A program made the translations under genes and the position numbers. From Nitrospinota bacterium (GTDB taxonomy: Bacteria > UBA8248 > JACPRG01): 13,017 nt of DNA. The notes below the pieces were generated by a model that was given only the letters and a program-made list of their open reading frames with translations, did no database searches and was not told where the DNA came from. Location: assembly GCA_030740135.1 (NCBI GenBank), contig JASLXW010000054.1, forward strand, positions 1-13,017, given 5' to 3'. Numbering within the stretch: position 1 is the stretch's first letter; each line of letters opens with the position of its first letter. Shown piece by piece: positions 7,775-13,017 of the stretch.

Positions 7775-7782
7775 AAGAAGGT

Positions 7783-7810
7783 ATTTTATGGCAGTGATTT
7801 CAGGTGTCAA
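7783..7810 (-). promoter_or_regulatory. Sigma70-type promoter for the OEP-ruvX-mltG unit
   Basis: On the minus strand, a perfect -35 TTGACA (7805-7810) is followed after 16 bases by TAAAAT (7783-7788), which matches the -10 consensus at five of six positions. The expected transcription start is near 7776, leaving a leader of about 175 bases before the ATG at 7600. It is the best promoter match in the window and lies in an AT-rich pocket between two divergent genes. Confidence 0.7.
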
Positions 7811-7864
7811 TGAGGCGGCCTTATTGCTGATCAATCTTTTCATGCGGCTATTTCTTTCCGGCAA

Positions 7865-8806
7865 ATGAAAATCGCCCACGGACTCGACGATCTTCCCGCG
7901 GACCGGCGCTATCCGGTTGTGACGATCGGAAACTTCGACGGCGTCCATGTCGGGCACCGGCGGATTCTCACCCAGGCGGCCGAGATCGCACGGCGGAATT
8001 CCGGAACGTCCGTCGCGATGACGTTCTGGCCGCACCCGGCGCAGTTTTTCCAGCCCGAGCGAAGCCTTCAATTCCTGACCGACCGGGCGACCCAGCGGGC
8101 GCTCATCGAGGAGACGGGGATCGACGTCGCCCTCATCGTTCCGTTCGACCGGGAGTTCGCCCGAGTCGAGGCGAAGGATTTTGTCCGGGAGATCCTCATC
8201 GGGACGCTTCGGGCGCGCGAGATTGTCGTGGGATTCAACTTTACCTTCGGCAGAGGCAAGGCCGGGGACGCGGAATTCCTGCAAAGGGAAGCCGGGCGGT
8301 CGGGGTGCGAAACCCACATCATCGGTCCGCTGCAAATCGGCGGCGATGAAGTGGTGAGCAGCACGCGGATCCGCGCCCTCGTCCGGGAAGGCGAAGTGGA
8401 GGCCGCCGCCGAGCTGTTGGGTCGGGAGTACAGCGTGAAGGGCGAGGTGATTCGAGGCGCGGAGCGGGGGGCGAAGATCGGGTTCCCGACCGCCAACCTC
8501 CGGCCAGGGGACCTGATCGTTCCGGCCAAGGGGGTCTATGTGGCCCGGATCGTGATCGAGGGGGTCCTCCACCCCGCCGTGGTCAACGTCGGGGTCAATC
8601 CCACCTTCGGCGGCGAGACCCTCGGGATCGAGACGCACGTCTTGGATTTCAGCGGAGACCTCTACGGGCGGGATGTGGAGGTCCGGTTTTGCCGAAGGGT
8701 CCGGGAGGAGATGACCTTTCCCTCCGTCGATGACCTGGTGGAATGGATCCGAGGGGACGTGGGCGTCGCGCGGGCCTATTTCCGGGATGAGCGGGATGCG
8801 TCTTAA
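7865..8806 (+). CDS. ribF: Bifunctional riboflavin kinase / FAD synthetase
   Basis: Cytoplasmic enzyme that phosphorylates riboflavin to FMN and then adenylylates FMN to FAD. The 313-residue length is typical. The N-terminal nucleotidyltransferase domain shows TIGNFDGVHVGH (residues 20-31, HxGH at 28-31), the FNFTFGRGKAGD loop (124-135) and SSTRIR (165-170). The C-terminal riboflavin kinase domain shows GFPTANL (206-212) with the metal-binding Thr/Asn, GVYVARI (223-229), NVGVNPTFGG (241-250) and IETHVLDFSGDLYG (255-268). The ATG at 7865 has no obvious ribosome binding site, but it matches the family N-terminus and no earlier in-frame ATG is plausible. The gene's end overlaps the start of the next membrane protein gene, so the two are probably one transcript. 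Confidence 0.97.
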   Translation: MKIAHGLDDLPADRRYPVVTIGNFDGVHVGHRRILTQAAEIARRNSGTSVAMTFWPHPAQFFQPERSLQFLTDRATQRALIEETGIDVALIVPFDREFARVEAKDFVREILIGTLRAREIVVGFNFTFGRGKAGDAEFLQREAGRSGCETHIIGPLQIGGDEVVSSTRIRALVREGEVEAAAELLGREYSVKGEVIRGAERGAKIGFPTANLRPGDLIVPAKGVYVARIVIEGVLHPAVVNVGVNPTFGGETLGIETHVLDFSGDLYGRDVEVRFCRRVREEMTFPSVDDLVEWIRGDVGVARAYFRDERDAS

Positions 8807-9794
8807 ATTCTGGATCGGGGTCGGGATCAGCGCGATCGCCGTCGGCGCGCTGGTTTACCGGACCGATTTCGGGGAAATGGCGGACGCCTTCCGGACAGCG
8901 CAATACGGCTGGCTTCTGCCCGGGGTGGGCGTCGCCCTGCTGCTCATGGTCATTCGGTCCTGGCGGTGGGGTTACCTGTTGCGGGAGGAATTGCGCTCTT
9001 CCTTCGCCGGGCGTCTGTCGGCGACCTTCATCGGCTTCATGGCCAACGGTCTCCTGCCGGCCCGGATGGGGGAGTTCATTCGGGCCTGGTGCCTGGGTCA
9101 TCGGGAGGGAACCAGCAAAAGCGCCGTGTTCGCCTCCATTGTGGTGGAGCGGCTACTGGACGGCCTGTGGATCCTGCTCTACCTGGTGGCGGCCATCCGG
9201 GTCGTCCCCTTTCCGGATGAGGACGCCATCTACTGGCTGAGCCGGGCGGGTGTTCTTTCTCTGGTGCTCTACGCGGGGATCATCGTGTTCCTCGTGTTCC
9301 TTCGGAACTTTCCGGAACGGACGCTTCGCGTCCTGGATGTCTGCCTCGGACCCATCTCGCGGCGTTTCGCGCGGAAGGCCCGGGACACCCTGGCGGGCTT
9401 CATCCGGGGGATATACCTGCCCGCCGCCTGGGGCCCGATCCTCATGATGGTTTTCCTGACCGGCTTGCTGTGGGGTTTCGGTTTGGGGATGAACTACTTT
9501 ACGCTCCTCGCCTTTGGATTGGACCTGCCCTGGCACGCCCCGCTCGTCCTGTTGGTGGTGCAGGCGATCGGCGTCATGGTCCCCTCTTCACCCGGCTTTG
9601 TGGGAACGTTCCACGCGGCCTCGGTCTACGGGCTGTGGTTCTACGGCGTGCCCGAGGGGACGGCCTTCAGCTACTCCGTGGTCGTCCACATCGTCGGGTT
9701 CGCGCCGGTTGTCCTGGTCGGGTTGGTGTACTTGTGGAAGGAGAATCTGAGTCTGGGACGACTCGCGGGCGGCCGGGAGGGGTCCCCCGCCTGA
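8796..9794 (+). CDS. Flippase-like / lysylphosphatidylglycerol synthase TM-family membrane protein
   Basis: A 332-residue multi-pass inner-membrane protein of the LPG_synthase_TM family (UPF0104, also called flippase-like domain). About eight hydrophobic segments are visible. Family blocks: RSWRWGYLL (54-62), NGLLPARMGEFIRA (84-97), SIVVERLLDGL (114-124) and PSSPGFVGTFHA (263-274). It lacks the C-terminal aminoacyl-transfer domain of full MprF proteins, so it is more likely a lipid or polyprenyl-lipid translocation protein than an LPG synthase; the substrate cannot be told. The ATG at 8796 is preferred because GGGA at 8784-8787 lies 8 bases upstream; ATG 8787 is an alternative. Either start overlaps the 3' end of ribF (by 11 or 20 bases), pointing to translational coupling. 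Confidence 0.88.
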   Translation: MRLKFWIGVGISAIAVGALVYRTDFGEMADAFRTAQYGWLLPGVGVALLLMVIRSWRWGYLLREELRSSFAGRLSATFIGFMANGLLPARMGEFIRAWCLGHREGTSKSAVFASIVVERLLDGLWILLYLVAAIRVVPFPDEDAIYWLSRAGVLSLVLYAGIIVFLVFLRNFPERTLRVLDVCLGPISRRFARKARDTLAGFIRGIYLPAAWGPILMMVFLTGLLWGFGLGMNYFTLLAFGLDLPWHAPLVLLVVQAIGVMVPSSPGFVGTFHAASVYGLWFYGVPEGTAFSYSVVVHIVGFAPVVLVGLVYLWKENLSLGRLAGGREGSPA

Positions 9795-9796
9795 GG

Positions 9797-9847
9797 GGGG
9801 CGGAATCAAGGACTCGGCATCCGGGAGGCCTTTGGGCCGTCCGCCCC
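9797..9847. terminator. Inverted repeat between convergent genes, possible terminator
   Basis: GGGGCGGA at 9797-9804 pairs exactly with TCCGCCCC at 9840-9847, and an inner GGCC/GGCC stem with a TTTG loop lies at 9827-9838. It follows the flippase-family stop directly and lies before the 3' end of the convergent LysE gene. There is no T-run on either strand, so it is at best a non-canonical or Rho-assisted end. The rest of the short gap to 9889 shows nothing else. Confidence 0.3.
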
Positions 9848-9889
9848 TGAAATTCTCTCTCGATGATGCGCCCCCGCTTGCGAAGACCT

Positions 9890-10522
9890 TCAGAAAACGC
9901 CCATCAGGAAGAACCGGACTCCGAAGATCAGGAGCGTCAAGCCGCAGACCGCGAATACGGCCGCCCGCGCGCGCGCCGAGAGCCTCCCGAGAATGCCGTG
10001 GGAGGACAGGCCCAGCGCGCCGCCCCAGCCCAGGTCGCATGCCCAATGGACCGCCACGATTCCGATGAACCCGGCGGGCCCGAACCTTTCACCCTGGGCG
10101 GCCATTCCCGCGCCGACCGTCGCCCACCAAAGAAAGATATAGGGATTTCCCAGGCTGGTCAGGATGCCGGCCTTCATCGGCCCCCGGACGAGATGTTGGC
10201 CCGGTCCTCCCCCCTCCCGGCCGGCCGCCCAGCCGTGTCTCCCCCGAATCATCGACACCCCCATCCATCCGAGGACGAGTCCGCCCGATACGCCGAGGAC
10301 GCGTTGGAACACGGGGTCTTTCAGGATCGACCCGGCGCCCCAGAAAAGCAGCGCGAGGACCGGGGCCTCCACCAGGCAATGTCCGGCCCCCACGCCGAGG
10401 CCCGCCCAGCGCCGGTCCCGGCTCAAGGCGACGGCGGAAGCCGATACGGGGCCGGGCATCAGGACCCCCGTCAGGGAGATGGCCGCAACGCTGATCAGAA
10501 ACGTCCAAAGAGAGTCGCCCAA
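9890..10522 (-). CDS. LysE/RhtB-family exporter
   Basis: A 210-residue inner-membrane protein with about six hydrophobic segments, the usual size for LysE-family amino-acid or metabolite exporters. Features: GVLMPGPVSASA (19-30, the family GPxxPGP-like start of the first loop), a GxxxGxGH-type turn at 41-48, a Gly-rich cytoplasmic loop at about 93-110, and LGNPYIFLWW (124-133), which matches the conserved NP block before the next helix. The start is a TTG at 10522, supported by a strong AGGAG at 10530-10534 exactly 7 bases upstream. It is divergent from the hydrolase gene and convergent with the flippase-family gene. The substrate is unknown: the family exports amino acids such as lysine, threonine or homoserine lactone-type compounds, and this branch cannot be placed from sequence alone. 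Confidence 0.85.
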   Translation of the reverse strand: MGDSLWTFLISVAAISLTGVLMPGPVSASAVALSRDRRWAGLGVGAGHCLVEAPVLALLFWGAGSILKDPVFQRVLGVSGGLVLGWMGVSMIRGRHGWAAGREGGGPGQHLVRGPMKAGILTSLGNPYIFLWWATVGAGMAAQGERFGPAGFIGIVAVHWACDLGWGGALGLSSHGILGRLSARARAAVFAVCGLTLLIFGVRFFLMGVF

Positions 10523-10579
10523 CCGGATTCTCCTGGAAAAGTCCGCCTACTGTAGCGCTTCGTAAAAGGATTTACACGC

Positions 10580-10612
10580 CGAGACCCGGAGGCCCGCTTG
10601 CGGCCGGTCTCG
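10580..10612. repeat. Inverted repeat in the divergent LysE-hydrolase intergenic region
   Basis: CGAGACC (10580-10586) pairs with GGTCTCG (10606-10612), and an inner GGCC/GGCC stem (10591-10594 with 10602-10605) would extend it. It lies between the two divergent genes: upstream of the hydrolase promoter candidate, and in the probable leader of the exporter gene. It could be an operator or an RNA hairpin. No function can be read from it. Confidence 0.3.
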
Positions 10613-10638
10613 AAATGCCCATTCCCTGCTTTCCGCTA

Positions 10639-10666
10639 TTCAAGGCGTTTCATTTTTCTGTATACT
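10639..10666 (+). promoter_or_regulatory. Candidate promoter for the cysteine hydrolase gene
   Basis: TATACT (10661-10666) matches five of six -10 positions. TTCAAG (10639-10644) at a 16-base spacing is a weak -35. The T-rich stretch between them and the AT-rich context fit a promoter, with a start near 10673 and a leader of about 76 bases. No good minus-strand promoter for the LysE gene was found in the same 226-base gap. Confidence 0.4.
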
Positions 10667-10748
10667 CTTAGTGGGATTCCCAGCGTGTTGATTCACTGAT
10701 CCGGAAGCCGTTCAGGCATTTCGAATGGAGAAAGAGGAGAAATTCCCC

Positions 10749-11423
10749 ATGGCGCTCAATACAAGCTTGTTTTCGGAAGAGGATTTGCAGTTTCTCGATA
10801 AGGGGCACACCGGTTTGCCCATCGGCTGGGGGGACCGTCCGGCGTTGGTGGTGGTGGACATGACCCGGGCCTTTGTCGAGGACGAGTACCCGCTGGCCTG
10901 CGAGAAGACGGGGCGCCCGTGCGCCGTCGCGATCGGCCGCCTGCTCGAGGCGTCCCGCAACGCGGAGATCCCCGTACTCTACACGGGCGGGATTGTGGCG
11001 GATAAGCAGATCATCAGGGGGCGATGGAAATCCCGCCACGACAACCCCCTGCTCAAGTCGCCCAAAGCCCATGAAATCGTCGAGGAAGTCGCGCCGCTGC
11101 CTGATGAGGTTGTGGTTCGGAAGGCCAAGCCCAGCGGGTTCTTCGGCACGGAGTTGAACGGCTACCTGATTTACCACAACGCAGACACCCTCATCGTCAC
11201 CGGGATGGTGACCAGCGGGTGCGTGCGCGCGACGGTCGTGGACGCCTTCTCGCTCAACTACCGGGTCATCGTCCCCATCGAGGGCGTCGCGGACCGCTCC
11301 CAGCTCTCCCATGACGTCACCCTCGTGGACCTGAACACGAAGTACGCCGATGTCCTCCCCATGGACGAGGTGATTGCGCACCTGGAGGGCGTTACGGCGG
11401 TTGGCGCCGAATCCGCTCGATAG
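10749..11423 (+). CDS. Isochorismatase-superfamily cysteine hydrolase (N-carbamoylsarcosine amidase-like)
   Basis: A 224-residue cytoplasmic hydrolase. The Asp-Lys-Cys triad of the superfamily is present: D37 in ALVVVDMTRAF, K125 in VVRKAKPSGFFGTEL and C158 in GMVTSGCVRATVVDAFS. The cysteine context (TSGCVRAT) and the DRSQ block at 182-185 resemble N-carbamoylsarcosine amidases and maleamate amidohydrolases more than nicotinamidases or true isochorismatases, so C-N bond cleavage of a small amide or ureido compound is likely. The exact substrate is not shown. The ATG at 10749 is chosen because AGGAG at 10735-10739 lies 9 bases upstream; an ATG at 10725 lies before that site and has none of its own. 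No creatinine, hydantoin or nicotinate pathway neighbours are present. It is divergent from a LysE exporter and convergent with hflX. Confidence 0.87.
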   Translation: MALNTSLFSEEDLQFLDKGHTGLPIGWGDRPALVVVDMTRAFVEDEYPLACEKTGRPCAVAIGRLLEASRNAEIPVLYTGGIVADKQIIRGRWKSRHDNPLLKSPKAHEIVEEVAPLPDEVVVRKAKPSGFFGTELNGYLIYHNADTLIVTGMVTSGCVRATVVDAFSLNYRVIVPIEGVADRSQLSHDVTLVDLNTKYADVLPMDEVIAHLEGVTAVGAESAR

Positions 11424-11457
11424 ACCAGGGGGGGGTGGAAGACGAGGCGGAGGCGCC

Positions 11458-11477
11458 CCGGCGGCGTCCCTCGCCGG
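11458..11477. repeat. Short GC inverted repeat between the hydrolase and hflX
   Basis: CCGGCG (11458-11463) and CGCCGG (11472-11477) form a perfect 6-base stem with an 8-base loop in the 63-base gap between two convergent stops. No T-run follows on either strand. It may help transcript ending, but GC-rich DNA makes such stems common. A run of eight G (11428-11435) lies just upstream. Confidence 0.25.
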
Positions 11478-11486
11478 AACGGGCGC

Positions 11487-13017
11487 TCAGCTTGAGGCGT
11501 GGGCGGCGAAGCCGGGTTTCGGCCCGGCTTCGGCCTTTTGGAACGACTTCCAGAGCATCCGCTGCGCCCGGTGGATGAGGGGCGGCAGGGTGTCCGGGCG
11601 GAGGGCGGAGACGGCGACGGCGTCGAAGCGCCGGCAAAGGGCCTCGACCGCGCCCGGGTCCGCAAGGTCGGCCTTGTTGAAGACCAGGAGCCGCGGAATT
11701 CCGTCGAGCTTGAGATCGGACAGGATGCGGTGGACGGCGTCCATCTGTTCTTCGAACCCGGGATTGGAAACGTCCACAACGTGAATCAGCAGGTCCGCGT
11801 CCTCGAGCTCCGCGAGGGTCGCCCGAAAGGCCGCCACCAGCTCCTCGGGCAGGTCGTGAATGAACCCCACCGTGTCCGTCAGGATGACTTCCATCTCCCG
11901 CGGGAACCGCAGCCGCCGGCTGGTCGGGTCGAGGGTCGCGAAGAGCAGGTTCTCGGTGTCCACGCCGCTGTTCGTCAGGGCGTTGAGGAGCGTGGATTTG
12001 CCCACGTTGGTGTAGCCGACGATGGACAGGATGGGCAGGGCGTTCCGTTTCCGGAGCGCCCGCCGCTGGCCGCGCCCCCGCTCGAGATGGCGCAGCGCCT
12101 TCTCCAGCCGGGAGATGCGCTCCCGGACGCGGCGGCGGTCGATCTCCAGCTTCATCTCTCCCGGGCCGCGCGTGCCGATGCCGCCCGCCAGCCGGGACAT
12201 CGCCCGGTCCTGCGTCACCAAACGCGGAAGCATGTACCGGAGCTGGGCCAGCTCCACCTGAAGTTTCCCGTCCCTGCTCTTGGCCCGCTGGGCGAAGATG
12301 TCCAGGATGAGCTGGCTGCGGTCGATGACCTTGAGGTCGGTGAAGTCGCTGAGGGAACGAAGCTGGCCCGGCGTCAGGTTCCGGTCGAAGACGATGACGT
12401 CCGCCCCGGCTTGCAGGCTCCGGATGACCAGGTCCTGGAGCTTGCCCCGTCCCAGGACGGTCCGGTGGTCCGCCCGGGGCCTGCGCTGGCGGACCGTGTC
12501 GAGAACGACGAGGCCGCTGCTTCGGGCCAGCTCTTTCAGCTCGGCCAGGGACACCCCGGCGTCCCGTTGAGCGGAAGGCGGGCCGGCGCCGTTTTGCGGA
12601 CCCTGTTTCGCGGTCTCGACGTGTACGAGGATGACCCGCTCCCGCCCGTCGATCTTCGCGCGCGCCCCCTGTACGCGGGTCAGCTCCTCCTCCAGGCCTT
12701 CGATGAGCGCGCCGCAATCCAGGCTCAGGTCGTTCAGCGGGACGGGATCCAGGACCTCCCAGCGCCTCTCCTCCGGGTTTTCGGGAAGCAGATGGGCGAG
12801 ATGGACCTCGCCGGGAAGGACGGGATCATGCCCTTCGTTCAGGGTGACGGCGGCCATCAGGTCCAGGCGCAGCAGGGCCAGATCGGTCAGGTCGTCACGG
12901 CTCAACCCCTCGCCCGCCAGGTGCGTGTGGACGCACCTCAGCCCGCGCAGCCTTTGTCCCCGCGCGCGCTCCCGGCGGAGGTCCGGGATGAAAATGCTCC
13001 GGGCGTCGCCGACGATG
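11487..13017 (-). CDS. hflX: GTPase HflX, long form (5' end beyond window)
   Basis: Ribosome-binding GTPase that splits or rescues stalled 70S ribosomes, notably under heat stress. At least 509 residues are visible. The frame is open to the window edge, and residues upstream of the TTG at 12903-12905 read IVGDARSIFIPDL and LRGLRCVHTHL, which belong to the conserved N-terminal extension of long HflX proteins (roughly 550 residues, compared with about 426 in E. coli). The true start is therefore off the right edge. The HflX N-domain follows (LDTVRQRRPRADHRTVLGRG, DVIVFDRNLTPGQLRSL), then a helical linker with GGIGTRGPGEMKLE, then the G domain: G1 GYTNVGKST, switch II DTVGFIHDLP, G4 NKAD and G5 SAL. 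It converges with the hydrolase gene, leaving 63 bases between the stops. The C-terminal tail codons contain a strong hairpin (separate entry). Confidence 0.96.
   Translation of the reverse strand, partial: IVGDARSIFIPDLRRERARGQRLRGLRCVHTHLAGEGLSRDDLTDLALLRLDLMAAVTLNEGHDPVLPGEVHLAHLLPENPEERRWEVLDPVPLNDLSLDCGALIEGLEEELTRVQGARAKIDGRERVILVHVETAKQGPQNGAGPPSAQRDAGVSLAELKELARSSGLVVLDTVRQRRPRADHRTVLGRGKLQDLVIRSLQAGADVIVFDRNLTPGQLRSLSDFTDLKVIDRSQLILDIFAQRAKSRDGKLQVELAQLRYMLPRLVTQDRAMSRLAGGIGTRGPGEMKLEIDRRRVRERISRLEKALRHLERGRGQRRALRKRNALPILSIVGYTNVGKSTLLNALTNSGVDTENLLFATLDPTSRRLRFPREMEVILTDTVGFIHDLPEELVAAFRATLAELEDADLLIHVVDVSNPGFEEQMDAVHRILSDLKLDGIPRLLVFNKADLADPGAVEALCRRFDAVAVSALRPDTLPPLIHRAQRMLWKSFQKAEAGPKPGFAAHASS
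11507..11532 (+). terminator. Strong hairpin inside the hflX 3' coding end, possible terminator of the opposing hydrolase transcript
   Basis: CGAAGCCGGG (11507-11516) and CCCGGCTTCG (11523-11532) form a perfect 10-base stem with a 6-base loop (TTTCGG). On the plus strand it is followed by CGGCC and TTTT at 11536-11539, a weak T-tract. It lies 83 bases after the hydrolase stop and within codons for the last residues of hflX. An intrinsic terminator for the plus-strand transcript is plausible. The short T-run and the 3-base offset make it imperfect. Confidence 0.4.

Noticed and set aside
7775..7864. FMN riboswitch upstream of ribF
   Set aside because: The conserved FMN-aptamer core segments are not seen, and the leader is short and AT-rich.
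7601..8638. Upstream extension of the OEP reading frame to 935 codons
   Set aside because: The added part is antisense to ribF, and a strong promoter at 7783-7810 lies inside it. The protein features begin only after the signal peptide.
9863..10555. 230-codon plus-strand frame opposite the LysE gene
   Set aside because: Its translation is low-complexity and rich in Arg/Pro/Gly/Asp, as expected of a shadow frame. The minus strand encodes a clear membrane exporter with a strong ribosome binding site.
12900..12905. TTG at 12905 as the start of hflX
   Set aside because: Conserved N-terminal HflX residues continue in frame upstream to the window edge, so this codon is an internal leucine.
1..13017. 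CRISPR array, mobile element, phage or toxin-antitoxin system
   Set aside because: I found no regularly spaced direct repeats, transposase or integrase motifs, terminal inverted repeats or small paired genes; nearly all space is filled by recognisable chromosomal genes.

Overview
The window is a GC-rich, gene-dense stretch of a bacterial chromosome that carries mostly core, single-copy genes. A TolC-type outer-membrane protein marks the organism as Gram-negative. The long-form HflX, the DUF502 membrane protein and the two-domain RibF next to a lysylphosphatidylglycerol-synthase-like flippase family protein are the kind of set found in Deltaproteobacteria, Nitrospirota, NC10 and similar lineages. 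I cannot fix the phylum from sequence alone. There is no sign of phage, insertion sequence, CRISPR array, rRNA or tRNA.

Left part (1-7600), all read on the minus strand. A first block runs tolC-like OEP gene -> ruvX -> mltG, with an 18-base gap and then a 4-base overlap. After a 224-base, unusually AT-rich gap comes a second block: DUF502 membrane protein -> response regulator -> valS, with a 26-base overlap and then a 6-base gap. valS is cut by the left edge of the window, so its last residues (the usual C-terminal coiled coil) are missing.

Middle (7601-9794). A shared upstream region separates the OEP gene (minus) from ribF (plus). It holds a near-consensus sigma70 promoter for the OEP gene and a weaker candidate for ribF, and the two overlap. 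ribF overlaps a downstream gene for a multi-pass membrane protein of the LPG-synthase/flippase-like family.

Right part (9795-13017). A LysE/RhtB-family exporter (minus, TTG start with a strong ribosome binding site) is divergent from a cysteine hydrolase of the isochorismatase superfamily that resembles N-carbamoylsarcosine amidase (plus). The hydrolase converges on hflX (minus). hflX is cut by the right edge: its frame stays open past the first possible start, and the N-terminal sequence matches the long HflX form.

I see no clear undescribed multi-gene system. The items most worth a second look are these: a response regulator with an acidic/proline-rich linker and a conserved-looking helical tail, packed against valS; the AT-rich island with a 9-base inverted repeat around a palindromic TATAAT-like box; an enlarged zinc-ribbon insert in ValRS; and a strong hairpin inside the 3' end of hflX that may terminate the opposing hydrolase transcript.
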